From Jingyaoa shaoxingensis (GTDB lineage Bacteria; Bacillota; Clostridia; Lachnospirales; Lachnospiraceae): DNA of 64,000 nt. The notes below the pieces were generated by a model that worked only from the letters and a program-made list of their open reading frames with translations, had not been told where the DNA came from and searched no databases. The DNA lies in NCBI RefSeq assembly GCF_014385005.1, contig NZ_JACRSZ010000010.1, positions 62,001-126,000 of the forward strand, in the 5' to 3' direction. Below are positions 18,395 to 27,399 of the stretch, one piece after another. The number at the start of each line of letters is the position of its first letter. Positions within the stretch are counted from its first letter, which is position 1. A program made the translations under genes and the position numbers.

Positions 18395-18438
18395 TCACCT
18401 TCAGGCTGTTCTTTTGGTAGATCATTGCCTGAAGGTGA
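18395..18438 (-). terminator. Terminator after the nitroreductase remnant
   Basis: A perfect 12-bp stem (18395-18406 with 18427-18438) has a 20-base loop and is followed by TTTTATA on the minus strand. It lies 9 bases after the stop at 18447. Confidence 0.75.
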
Positions 18439-18446
18439 ACTTTTTA

Positions 18447-18893
18447 TTACATATAGGTTACTGTTTCTGTCAGCTCTTTTCTGCTGTTATGATTTGGAAG
18501 TGCTTTTGTTCCTTCTACTGCAATTCCAAGATCCAGCAGCATCAGGACTTCTTCGTCTTCTGGAAGATTAAGTGCCTGTGCCAGTTCATCTGGATTAAAA
18601 AAATTGATCCAGCAGCTGTCAACGCCTTCATTATAAGCTGCCAGCAGCATATGTGTTGCTACAATGCTGGCATCCTCGATTCCCGAATCTCTTTTTTCAC
18701 CCGGATAAGTAAATACATTGTTTTTATTATAAGCTACCACTAAAACCACCGGTGCACCATATCGGCAAGGTGTCACTTTATCAATGGCAGCTAATCCGTT
18801 CTCAGACTGTACCACATAAATATGCTGTTCCTGAAGATTTTTTGCTGTGGGAGCAACACGTCCTGCTTCCAAAATCTTATCCAGTTTTTCCTC
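18447..18893 (-). pseudogene. Nitroreductase-family protein, N-terminus missing
   Basis: The reading frame is open over about 148 residues starting with EEKLDKILEAGRVAPTAKNLQ, which in the family lies about 30 residues inside the protein. A TGA at 18894-18896 precedes it directly, so the FMN-contacting R-x-S-x-R start is lost. The rest (APVVLVVAY, DSCWINFF, LLDLGIAVEG) is intact to a normal C-terminus with its own terminator. A TTG at 18872 could give a shortened product. The break lies next to the U32-like gene stop at 18903, pointing to a deletion there. Confidence 0.65.
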
Positions 18894-18902
18894 TCATTGG
18901 TG

Positions 18903-19814
18903 TTAAAAAAGATCCAGCATATTATCCAGGTAGATTTTTTCCCTGACATGGATCTGATATTCCGGTCTGGTCATATAATATAACAGGAATTCCAGAATCA
19001 GTGCGCTTCCAAGCCCCCGGCCTTCGATCTTAAAATCAGAAAATCCCATCGGCCGATACACATCTTTGATGTCTGCCACACTGATAAATCCTGGATTCGT
19101 CATTGCTTTGGAAAACAGATATCCGCCTTCTGCCCCAGGTGCATGGCAATCATGTTCCGGGCAGCTTTCTCCCAGATTTTTCCGGCTGACGGATTCGTAA
19201 CAGACTTTTCTGTCTTTGCAGCCAAACCAGCAGCATTCATTGCACAGGAATTCTACTTTTTCTTTCTGGCTGTCACTCATCCGATTCAATTTGTCAAACA
19301 TTTTGTTCAGGCGAAAATCCGGTACGACATAGCGGAATTCTTCCCGATTCACTTCCTCCAGAAACCGTTGAAAATCAGTCAAGACTTTTGTTGTCGAAGA
19401 AACAAAATAAAGATCTTGATACATATTCTGCAAATAGTCCAATAGCAACTCTGAATGAAGAATCACTCCATTTTTTACTTCCGTTTGTTTTTCAAACAAC
19501 TCACATAATGCATTACATTTCCGATCCTGCAGATGTTCCTTCCTCAAAAGTGAATTGCTGAATGTCAGTCTGGCAGATATCTTATATTCCTGCATTAATG
19601 CCAGCACTTTTTGTGGATCTGCATCTCCAAACGAGGTACGTCCTCCACCCCAGATACAGTCAGATGGTGCTCCGTATATCGACCCAATCTCGCACCAATC
19701 ATAAAAGTATTCCCTGTGCTCTCGGAATACTGGCAGAAAGACTCGATAAAGTTCATAAAATTCAAATAATCCTGGAAGATGATAGTATATCTTCTTATCT
19801 GTTATTTTGTTCAC
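18903..19814 (-). CDS. Peptidase U32-like protein of unknown role
   Basis: About 303 residues. The N-terminal YYHLPGLFEFYELYRVFLPVF and the Cys-rich CNECCWFGCKDRKVC (about 218-232) with a further CPEHDC suggest a U32-peptidase-like fold with a metal or Fe-S site. The C-terminal GFSDFKIEGRGLGSA segment is typical of that group. The start is uncertain: I use GTG at 19814, but it lacks a spaced ribosome site, and the frame upstream has only TTG at 19886. The gene may have lost its true start. It sits in a stretch with other broken genes. Confidence 0.5.
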   Translation of the reverse strand: MNKITDKKIYYHLPGLFEFYELYRVFLPVFREHREYFYDWCEIGSIYGAPSDCIWGGGRTSFGDADPQKVLALMQEYKISARLTFSNSLLRKEHLQDRKCNALCELFEKQTEVKNGVILHSELLLDYLQNMYQDLYFVSSTTKVLTDFQRFLEEVNREEFRYVVPDFRLNKMFDKLNRMSDSQKEKVEFLCNECCWFGCKDRKVCYESVSRKNLGESCPEHDCHAPGAEGGYLFSKAMTNPGFISVADIKDVYRPMGFSDFKIEGRGLGSALILEFLLYYMTRPEYQIHVREKIYLDNMLDLF

Positions 19815-19955
19815 CCCATCCCATGCATAATTCGTATAACATAATCTAATTACACTGAATGTAACACAGAAAAAGTACCTGTGCAAATATAATTTCTTAT
19901 TTTATTCTAAACACTATTTCGTTATAATAAAGGAAATACTGAGGAGGTTTTTCAT

Positions 19956-21083
19956 ATGAAAGTTGTCGTAGCAATTGATTCATTAAAAGGAAGTTTAAGT
20001 TCTATAAAAGCCGGTATGGCGATCAGAGATGGAGTTCTTGCCGCAAAACCAGATGCGGAAGTGATTGTAAAACCACTGGCTGACGGCGGGGAAGGCACGA
20101 CAGATGCCCTGATTGAAGGAATGAACGGGAAACGAATAGATCTGACTGTTACCGGTCCGATGGGCACTCCGGTTAATGCTTATTATGGATATCTTGCAGA
20201 CTGTCATACAGCCGTTATGGAAATGGCATCCGCCGCTGGGATCACGCTCGTCCCGGCTGCAGAGAAAAATCCTCTTCTTGCTACCAGCTACGGCGTCGGC
20301 GAAATGATGAACGACGCTCTCCAGAAGGGCTGCCGCAATTTCATCATTGGCATCGGTGGAAGCGCCACTAATGACGGCGGCATCGGAATGTTAAAAGCAC
20401 TTGGCGTACGTTTTTTTGATGAAAACGGGGAGGATACCGGCGAAGGCGGACAGGCTCTGGCAAGAGTGGCACAGATCGATGTTTCCGGTTTGAATCCACT
20501 TTTAAAAGAATGCCATATTCAGGTTGCCTGTGATGTAAATAATCCACTTTGTGGTGAAAATGGCTCCACTTATGTGTATGGTCCGCAAAAGGGGGTAACT
20601 GAAAATATGAAAAAACAGTTAGATGAAGATATGACGCATTTCGCCATGGTCACATCAGAGACTCTTGGGAATGATTATCATGATACTCCAGGCGCCGGTG
20701 CCGCCGGAGGTCTCGGATTCGCATTCCTCTCCTATATCGGTGCAACGCTGACCCCCGGCATTAAACTGATTCTGGATGCGGTTAGACTGGAACAGGAACT
20801 CCCAAATACCGACATTGTAGTTACCGGAGAAGGTTGTCTGGATTTTCAGACTGCCATGGGGAAGGCTCCTGTAGGCGTTGCCAGACTAGCCAAGAAATAC
20901 CATGCAAAGGTGATCGCATTTGCCGGAAGTGTTACAAAAGAAGCTTCCGCCTGTAATAAAGAGGGAATTGATGCGTTCTTCCCGATCCTGCGAAGCGTCT
21001 GTACATTAGAGGAAGCTGTGGATCCTGCCAATGCAAGAGCAAATTTGACTGCAACTGTCGAGCAGGTATTCCGACTGCTTTAA
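19956..21083 (+). CDS. Glycerate kinase
   Basis: The 375-residue protein matches the GlxK/GarK family: VVAIDSLKGSLSS at the N-terminus, KPLADGGEGTTDAL (about 42-55), GIGGSATNDGGIGML (about 132-146) and VTGEGCLDFQT (about 289-299). It phosphorylates D-glycerate with ATP, feeding lower glycolysis. AGGAGG lies 9 bases before the ATG, with a TATAAT at 19923-19928. It is a single-gene unit with its own terminator. Whether 2- or 3-phosphoglycerate is made cannot be decided from this sequence. Confidence 0.93.
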   Translation: MKVVVAIDSLKGSLSSIKAGMAIRDGVLAAKPDAEVIVKPLADGGEGTTDALIEGMNGKRIDLTVTGPMGTPVNAYYGYLADCHTAVMEMASAAGITLVPAAEKNPLLATSYGVGEMMNDALQKGCRNFIIGIGGSATNDGGIGMLKALGVRFFDENGEDTGEGGQALARVAQIDVSGLNPLLKECHIQVACDVNNPLCGENGSTYVYGPQKGVTENMKKQLDEDMTHFAMVTSETLGNDYHDTPGAGAAGGLGFAFLSYIGATLTPGIKLILDAVRLEQELPNTDIVVTGEGCLDFQTAMGKAPVGVARLAKKYHAKVIAFAGSVTKEASACNKEGIDAFFPILRSVCTLEEAVDPANARANLTATVEQVFRLL

Positions 21084-21086
21084 ACG

Positions 21087-21110
21087 AAAGGGACCTGTGC
21101 GGTCCCTTTT
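21087..21110 (+). terminator. Terminator of the glycerate kinase gene
   Basis: AAAGGGACC (21087-21095) and GGTCCCTTTT (21101-21110) form a tight hairpin with a 5-base loop ending in T5. The ABC exporter gene converges on the other side. Confidence 0.85.
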
Positions 21111-21120
21111 TCTGTATCTG

Positions 21121-22893
21121 CTATTTTAGTACTACTTCATTCAATTGATTCCAGAAACGGTAATAGCTGCCCTTTTTCTCCAGCAGCTCTTCGTGTGTTC
21201 CTTCTTCTTCTACTCCGTCCTCGGAAAGTACCAGAATCCGGTCGTAGTCTTTAATGGTTGTCAATCTATGGGCTATGGTAATCGTCGTTCTGCCTTTTGC
21301 CAGCTTATTCAGACTCTGCCCCACCAACAGCTCACTTTCATTATCCAGTGCACTGGTTGCTTCATCCAGAATCAGTATCCGCGGATTCTTTAAAAATACT
21401 CTTGCTATGGAGATCCGCTGTTTCTGCCCACCGGACAGCTTCACCCCCCGTTCTCCCACATAGGTATCATAGCCGTCTTTTAAGTCCATTATGAATTCAT
21501 CTGCCCCTGCCAGTCTGGCCGCTTCTCTGATTTCTTCCATAGTGGCATCCGTTTTCCCATAAGCAATATTCTCTGCCACACTTCCGCTGAACAGATAGAC
21601 ATCCTGCTGCACCACACCGATAGCCGCCCGAAGGCTCTTCAGTGTCACGGAGCTGATATTCTGTCCATCAATATCGATCTCACCACTGGTCACCTCATAG
21701 AATCTTGGAATCAGATTGCACAAGGTTGTTTTTCCGCCACCGGATGATCCAACCAATGCCACGCGTTCTCCCGGTGCAATATAAAGAGACAGATTCTTTA
21801 ATACCTGATTATGGTCATCCGGATACTCAAAGGAAACATTTTTGAAATCAATGGCTCCTTCTTTCAACTGGAGCGGCACTGCATCCGGTGCATCCTGAAT
21901 CTCAATCGGTGCATCCATAATCTCGAAAAAACGCTCAATACCTGTCATACCTCTCTGGAACTGCTCTGCGAATTCCACAATTCTTCGAATCGTTGCAATC
22001 AGAGTGGATACGTACATCACATACGCTACCAGATCTCCCGGTGAGATTGCACCACGGATTACGAACAGTCCTCCTCCCAGCACAACCAGCAAATACATCA
22101 GTCCATCAAAGAGTCTTGTGGACGCCTGAAATGCCGCCATTGCCTTATAGGTCAGCTTTTTGATATGTTGAAATTCCTGATTGCCCCGGGTAAATTTCGC
22201 TTTTTCCCGTTCTTCTACAGCAAAAGCCTTTACCACCCGTTCTCCCAGAAGAGAATCTTCGATCTGTGCATTTAACTCCCCAATCTGCACTCTCTGTCTT
22301 CGGAATGTCTCTCTCTGCCAATGATTCAGCTTGATGGAAACTACCGTCATAAGCGGAACGCATGCGAAAATAATCACCGTAAGCGCCACATTATACGTAC
22401 ATAAAATAATAAAGCTTACCACAAATTTCAATCCGGCAATAAAAAACTCTTCCGGACAATGATGGGCAAATTCCGTTACATCAAACAAATCGTTGGTAAT
22501 CCGCCCCATAATCTGTCCAATCTTCGTATTGGAATAATAGGTATAGCCCAGCTTCAGCAGATGGTCAAAGGCGTCTTCTCTCATATCTGTTTCAATATAG
22601 ACCCCCATCACATGTCCCATATCTGCCATGAAATACTGTGCTCCTGCATCAATCAGCCTGAGTACAAAATACAGAAATGTCAGTTTCAGTACCAACGATA
22701 CGGTAAGCGCTGCCAGATCCGTCATTGCCAGATTAGTGATGGTGCGCAAAATCAGCGGCAATACCAGATCGCAGAGACAGGTCAGTGCTGCACAGAAAAG
22801 ATCCAACAGGACTGTTTTTAAATACTTTCTTTCATAAGGCCAGAATCTCTTTATCAAATGCCAGGTGCTTCTTTTGTGTTCATTTGTGTTCAT
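21121..22893 (-). CDS. ABC exporter with fused membrane and ATPase domains
   Basis: The 590-residue protein has six membrane helices in residues about 30-320 and an ATPase domain with Walker A GSSGGGKTTLC, signature VKLSGGQKQRISIARV and Walker B ILILDEATSALD. This is the homo- or heterodimeric MsbA/Sav1866 half-transporter layout. I chose ATG 22893 because GAGGG lies 9 bases upstream; an in-frame ATG at 22899 lies too close to it. No second half-transporter is next door, so it may act as a homodimer. It follows a MATE gene on the same strand by about 120 bases. The substrate is unknown. Confidence 0.92.
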   Translation of the reverse strand: MNTNEHKRSTWHLIKRFWPYERKYLKTVLLDLFCAALTCLCDLVLPLILRTITNLAMTDLAALTVSLVLKLTFLYFVLRLIDAGAQYFMADMGHVMGVYIETDMREDAFDHLLKLGYTYYSNTKIGQIMGRITNDLFDVTEFAHHCPEEFFIAGLKFVVSFIILCTYNVALTVIIFACVPLMTVVSIKLNHWQRETFRRQRVQIGELNAQIEDSLLGERVVKAFAVEEREKAKFTRGNQEFQHIKKLTYKAMAAFQASTRLFDGLMYLLVVLGGGLFVIRGAISPGDLVAYVMYVSTLIATIRRIVEFAEQFQRGMTGIERFFEIMDAPIEIQDAPDAVPLQLKEGAIDFKNVSFEYPDDHNQVLKNLSLYIAPGERVALVGSSGGGKTTLCNLIPRFYEVTSGEIDIDGQNISSVTLKSLRAAIGVVQQDVYLFSGSVAENIAYGKTDATMEEIREAARLAGADEFIMDLKDGYDTYVGERGVKLSGGQKQRISIARVFLKNPRILILDEATSALDNESELLVGQSLNKLAKGRTTITIAHRLTTIKDYDRILVLSEDGVEEEGTHEELLEKKGSYYRFWNQLNEVVLK

Positions 22894-23014
22894 ATACATA
22901 TCCCTCAATTACTTTTTTCTTCTGGAATTCTTATTTCTGAACGCCAGACTGTATTTCATTCTATCACAAAATCCAAATTTTTCCACTTTCATAAAAGAAA
23001 AATGCCTCTTTCTG

Positions 23015-24388
23015 CTATGCTTCATCAAATACCTCGTCTCGCGTAATATTCTGTGCCCACTTGCCCTGCCTGTAATGGTGAAATACCCATGGCCATTTTA
23101 CAAATTCATCGGTACACAGCAGAAAATATACCCAAAGCACCGGGAGCTTCCATACAAATGCTACAAGAAATCCCAGGGGCACTGCATAGCACCACATATC
23201 GATGGTATCACAGATCAGCCCGAATCTGGTATCTCCTCCTGCACGGAATACTCCGGCAATCAGTGCCGTATTCACCGCAGATCCCATAATATAATAGGTA
23301 TTGATCAGCAGCATAATTTTAAGATATTGCATTGCTGTTTCATTTAGTGACGCAAAATGTAAAACAAACGGTGTCACTGTCAGTACTATCAGTCCTCCGA
23401 CCGCTCCGGCGATGACTGTCATCTTCAGCATCCTGGATGCATACTCTTTTGACTTTTCCAGATCTCCTTTGCCCATGATATTGCCAAGCAGAATCGTTCC
23501 CGAGCTGGCAATGGCAAAGCAGAATACCGAACCGATATTTCTCACTACGGTAACCAGAGAATTGGCAGCTACCACATCGGTGGAAAGATGGCCCAGTATC
23601 ACAGAATACATGGCAAATCCCACACTCCAAGATACATCACTTCCCAGCGCCGGCAGAGACAGACGGATAAAGTCTTTCAGCAATACCTTGCTGTGGATAA
23701 ACATATAGGACAGCTTTAACTTCACATCTTTGCTGAAAAGGGAAACGATAAAACATCCAGTGAGCTCCACTGCTCTGGATGATGCCGTTGCAATAGCCAC
23801 TCCCACAACTCCCAGCTTTGGTGCACCAAACAATCCAAAAATAAATACCGCATTCAGGATAATGTTCATCCCAAAAGCCAGAACATTCAGTACCATACTG
23901 ACGGTTACTCTTCCCACACTGCGCAAAATCGACAGATACACCTCTGTCACGCCCCAGCACAGATAAGTAATTCCCATGATTCTGAGATAAGAGGAACCTA
24001 TGCTAATCAGCTCTGGATCTGATGTAAAAAGCTGCATCATATATTGCGGCATCAGAAAGGCAAATAACGCAACGATTCCCGAAATAGCCAATGAAAACCG
24101 CAAAGTAATTCCTTCTATGGCATGAATCGCATCTATGTTATTCCTTCCAAAATACTGGGCACATAAAAGAGATGCCCCTGTTCCCAGACCATAATATACC
24201 ATAAATAAAACATTGGAATAATTGGCTGCCAGAGACACCGCCGATATAGATGACTGTCCTACATAATTCAACATAATGACATCTGCTGAATTCACTGCTG
24301 CACTTAAAAGATTCTGAATAATAATCGGAATCGTCAGTCGGATCATCTGCTGGTAAAATTCATCTTTATTTCTATCTGTTTTTCTCAT
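23015..24388 (-). CDS. MATE-family efflux protein (second copy)
   Basis: The 457-residue protein has 12 hydrophobic helices; typical segments are AVNSADVIMLNYVGQSSISAV and GTGASLLCAQYFGR. The ATG at 24388 has only a weak GAGAG upstream and overlaps a short upstream frame with a strong ribosome site, so translation is probably coupled. An ABC exporter lies downstream. It is clearly distinct from the MATE at 16.6 kb. The substrate is unknown. Confidence 0.9.
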   Translation of the reverse strand: MRKTDRNKDEFYQQMIRLTIPIIIQNLLSAAVNSADVIMLNYVGQSSISAVSLAANYSNVLFMVYYGLGTGASLLCAQYFGRNNIDAIHAIEGITLRFSLAISGIVALFAFLMPQYMMQLFTSDPELISIGSSYLRIMGITYLCWGVTEVYLSILRSVGRVTVSMVLNVLAFGMNIILNAVFIFGLFGAPKLGVVGVAIATASSRAVELTGCFIVSLFSKDVKLKLSYMFIHSKVLLKDFIRLSLPALGSDVSWSVGFAMYSVILGHLSTDVVAANSLVTVVRNIGSVFCFAIASSGTILLGNIMGKGDLEKSKEYASRMLKMTVIAGAVGGLIVLTVTPFVLHFASLNETAMQYLKIMLLINTYYIMGSAVNTALIAGVFRAGGDTRFGLICDTIDMWCYAVPLGFLVAFVWKLPVLWVYFLLCTDEFVKWPWVFHHYRQGKWAQNITRDEVFDEA

Positions 24389-24485
24389 AGCTCACACTCT
24401 CTGTATTTTTTGTCTCTGCAACCAGTTTCGCTGTCTTCTTTTTTGTTCCGCTTGCACTGAAATATGCTACCAGTCTTTTACTCAT
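24372..24485 (-). pseudogene. Flavodoxin N-terminal stub before the MATE gene
   Basis: A 37-residue frame starts at 24485 after GGAGGATATAGCG and reads MSKRLVAYFSASGT, the FMN-phosphate loop of small flavodoxins. It then runs into unrelated residues and a stop at 24372, inside the start of the MATE gene. Flavodoxins need about 140 residues, so this is a remnant. It may serve now as a leader that delivers ribosomes to the MATE start. Confidence 0.6.
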
Positions 24486-24523
24486 CGCTATATCCTCCTT
24501 TGAACATTTTATTTGCATCATTA

Positions 24524-25081
24524 TTATAAATCTTTTTTCATCAACATGCTCAAATAAGAAATCCTTGTCGTATCTTCCATAGAATAGCCTAATCTTTGCA
24601 ATACTTCCTCCAGTTCCTTCAATGCTTCTGTTTTTTCTTCTTCCGCATCCACAATCTTTTCCAATTCCAGGTACTCCCCCAGATTCTTTACCCTGTCCAC
24701 ACAGGCCGTGATCTTTTGTTTATAAAAATTCTGACGTTCTTTCTCCACTGCCGGAACCGGAGTGAATCCGATACTTTCCAAAATCTCTCTGGCAATCTCC
24801 GAATCTCCCACTTCTGTCTCCAGTTCTTTTCTGGTCATGGAGCAGTTGTCTGTCTTAGCACCCTTAAACGTAATCACAGAAGATGTTTCTCCTGTGGATA
24901 AATTGCGAATGCTGCGAATCCGAAGTGCTTCATCCATCTTTTCAAAATCATGATGCTTGGATGTGTAATAAATATCTGATTCTGATACCAGATCTCCCTG
25001 TTTAAAATCAATAGCACGCAAGTCTTCCATCAGCTTATCTCTGTCACGGATCTTTAATTTAATCTCTACTTCAATACTCAT
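24524..25081 (-). CDS. CYTH-domain protein (class IV adenylate cyclase-like)
   Basis: The 185-residue protein has the defining E-x-E-x-K start (SIEVEIKLKI) and the later basic and acidic tunnel residues (ALRIRSI, SSVITFKG, LEKIV). CYTH enzymes act on triphosphates or polyphosphate with divalent metal. Members of this size include CyaB-type cyclases and thiamine-triphosphatase-like enzymes; the activity here is undecided. It ends about 40 bases before the flavodoxin stub start on the same strand. Confidence 0.85.
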   Translation of the reverse strand: MSIEVEIKLKIRDRDKLMEDLRAIDFKQGDLVSESDIYYTSKHHDFEKMDEALRIRSIRNLSTGETSSVITFKGAKTDNCSMTRKELETEVGDSEIAREILESIGFTPVPAVEKERQNFYKQKITACVDRVKNLGEYLELEKIVDAEEEKTEALKELEEVLQRLGYSMEDTTRISYLSMLMKKDL

Positions 25082-25111
25082 ATCTGCTCGCTTTCATCTC
25101 AATGTTCAAAA

Positions 25112-25137
25112 ACGCCTGTGTATTTTCACACAGACGC
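25112..25137 (-). terminator. Terminator of the pyrH-rseP block
   Basis: A 10-bp stem (25112-25121 with 25128-25137, one G-U pair) is followed by T5 on the minus strand. It lies 50 bases after the rseP stop. Confidence 0.75.
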
Positions 25138-25186
25138 TTTGTTTTAGACACCATGCGGATTAATTCATGCTTATGCGCTTAGTATC

Positions 25187-26215
25187 TTATATTAACTTCA
25201 TCACATCGCTGAATAGTACCACCACCATAAGCACCATCAACGCCATCAGTCCGATAAAATGTACCATACCTTCTTTTTCCGGATTGATACGTTTTCCACG
25301 AATCAGTTCCAGAATCAGGAATACAAGACGTCCACCATCCAGTGCCGGCAGTGGAAGAAGGTTCATAACTCCCAGGTTGGCCGACAGAAGAATGGCAATA
25401 TTCAGCATATTGATAAAGACTGCATACCAGCTGATCTGGACACTCTCTGTGTAAGTCTCACCGATCATATCCACCACGCCAACAGGACCGGACATGTCTT
25501 TCACACCCACCTGTCCTTTTACCAACATCTTCAAACTCTGCAGGGTAATGTCGATCCAGTATTTTACTTCATAGACACCGTAAAACAGCGTCTTACCTAT
25601 ACCGCCTTTGATATATCCACTGTTCATGGACAGTCCCAGAAGCTGTCTGCCATCCTCTGTCGCCTTCGGCTCCAATGTGGTGACATAGGTCTCTCCATCC
25701 CGTTCATAAGTAACAGTAACTGTCTCTCCCTGATGGAAAGACACATAATTGCTTACCTCTCTTGCCAGCTGAATGTGCTTTCCATTCATCTGAGTAATCA
25801 CATCTCCGGTCTGAATACCGGCTTCCTGTGCTGGGAAACCATCTGTAGCATCCCTTACGACTGCCGGATCATAACCAACACATGCCGTAATAATTACGGC
25901 TGCCACAAATGCCATAATGAAGTTAAAAATCGGTCCTGCTGCAATCACAGAAATCCTTGCCAGCGCAGACTTGCTTCCAAAGGATCCTTCTTCTCCTGCT
26001 GCCTCATCTTCTCCCAGCATCATGCAGGAACCGCCAAACGGCAATAGCTTCCAGGAATATCTGGTTCCGTGCCACACCTTGCTTAAAAGTCTTGGTCCCA
26101 TACCGAGAGAAAATTCCACAACAGTGACTCCATTCGCTTTTGCCAGTAAAAAATGTCCAAGTTCATGGAAAATAATGATCAGACTGAAGATAATCAGTGC
26201 TATCAGAATGCTCAA
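25187..26215 (-). CDS. rseP: Site-2 membrane metalloprotease RseP
   Basis: I chose the TTG at 26215, which follows GCAGGTGG and lies just after the dxr stop (26217); an ATG at 26242 would sit inside dxr without a ribosome site. The 342-residue protein has the zinc motif FHELGHF (His17, Glu18, His21), a PDZ domain around 110-190, and the second metal site NLLPLPALDGG near 280, with about four membrane helices. It cleaves membrane-bound anti-sigma factors and signal-peptide remnants. It closes the conserved pyrH-frr-uppS-cdsA-dxr-rseP order. Confidence 0.93.
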   Translation of the reverse strand: MSILIALIIFSLIIIFHELGHFLLAKANGVTVVEFSLGMGPRLLSKVWHGTRYSWKLLPFGGSCMMLGEDEAAGEEGSFGSKSALARISVIAAGPIFNFIMAFVAAVIITACVGYDPAVVRDATDGFPAQEAGIQTGDVITQMNGKHIQLAREVSNYVSFHQGETVTVTYERDGETYVTTLEPKATEDGRQLLGLSMNSGYIKGGIGKTLFYGVYEVKYWIDITLQSLKMLVKGQVGVKDMSGPVGVVDMIGETYTESVQISWYAVFINMLNIAILLSANLGVMNLLPLPALDGGRLVFLILELIRGKRINPEKEGMVHFIGLMALMVLMVVVLFSDVMKLI

Positions 26216-26216
26216 T

Positions 26217-27359
26217 CTACCACCTGCTTTCAATAAATTCATAAGTTGCTTTCTCTGTATCGAGAATGTCCTCTATTGTAGGCTGCTGCTGTACCTTATG
26301 ATGCTCCATACTTTCGATAATAATCTGATAAATATCTGTGAATCCAATCTCTCTGTGCAGGAACTTGCTGACTGCCCGCTCATTTGCCGCATTGAAAACC
26401 GTCGGCATAGATCCACCTATTCTGGACGCCTGTAATGCCAGCGGTAATCCAAGAAAAGTCTCCATGTCCGGCTTTTCAAACGTAATCTGTCCCAGCTTCG
26501 CGAAATCCAGACGTTCTCCAGTCAGATAACGACGGTCTGGATAGTACAGTGCATACTGAATTGGCAGCTTCATATCCGGCGTACCCAGCTGTGCGATCAC
26601 TGCCCCATCCACAAACTGTACCATGGAATGGATCACACTCTGCGGCTGTACCACTACCTCGATCTGATCCAGATCTACATGAAACAGCCATTTTGCCTCC
26701 ATAACCTCAAGGCCCTTATTTACCAGTGTAGCAGAATCAATGGTAATCTTCTGTCCCATTGCCCAGTTGGGATGCTTCAGGGCATCTTCCACTTTTACCT
26801 TTTCCAGATCTGCTCTCTTCTTTCCACGGAACGGACCACCGGACGCAGTAATCAACAGTTTATCAATCTGCTCATGATGTTCTCCGTTCAGCGACTGGAA
26901 GATGGCGCTGTGTTCACTGTCCACCGGCAGGATCCTGACATTATGTTCTTTCGCCAGCGGCATAATAATATGTCCGGCAGTCACCAGTGTCTCTTTATTT
27001 GCCAGAGCAATATCCTTGCCTGCCTTGATTGCTTCTACAGTAGGACGGATACCGATCATTCCCACAATAGCCGTTACCAGAACTTCCACTTCCGGCAGTG
27101 TGGAGATCTCAATCAAACCATCCATGCCTGTCACGATCTTCACATCCATATCACTGACTGCCGTCTTTAATTTCCTTGCTGCTTCTTCTTCCCATACTGC
27201 CACTACACGCGGAGAGAACTCCCGAATCTGCTTTTCCAGAAGCTCTACATTGCGTCCTGCTGCCAGTGCAGCAATCTTCAGATCTCCATTGGCTCTGACT
27301 ACTTCCAGAGTCTGTGTTCCTATGGACCCGGTCGAACCGAGCACTGCGATTGTCTTCAT
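26217..27359 (-). CDS. dxr: 1-deoxy-D-xylulose 5-phosphate reductoisomerase
   Basis: The 380-residue enzyme of the MEP isoprenoid pathway makes 2-C-methyl-D-erythritol 4-phosphate with NADPH. The NADPH-binding GSTGSIGTQTLEV lies at 8-20, ANKETLVTAG near 120-129, the metal-binding PVDSEHSAIFQ near 145-155, and ASGGPFRG next. The length is normal. AGAGGTAAG precedes the ATG. It lies between cdsA and rseP in the usual order. Confidence 0.97.
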   Translation of the reverse strand: MKTIAVLGSTGSIGTQTLEVVRANGDLKIAALAAGRNVELLEKQIREFSPRVVAVWEEEAARKLKTAVSDMDVKIVTGMDGLIEISTLPEVEVLVTAIVGMIGIRPTVEAIKAGKDIALANKETLVTAGHIIMPLAKEHNVRILPVDSEHSAIFQSLNGEHHEQIDKLLITASGGPFRGKKRADLEKVKVEDALKHPNWAMGQKITIDSATLVNKGLEVMEAKWLFHVDLDQIEVVVQPQSVIHSMVQFVDGAVIAQLGTPDMKLPIQYALYYPDRRYLTGERLDFAKLGQITFEKPDMETFLGLPLALQASRIGGSMPTVFNAANERAVSKFLHREIGFTDIYQIIIESMEHHKVQQQPTIEDILDTEKATYEFIESRW

Positions 27360-27399
27360 AATTCTTACCTCTATATCATCTCATAAACTTGTGTTTTTT

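Noticed and set aside
25259..26047. 262-residue plus-strand open frame opposite rseP
   Set aside because: The minus strand encodes a clear RseP with catalytic motifs over the same bases; the opposite frame has no family features or ribosome site.
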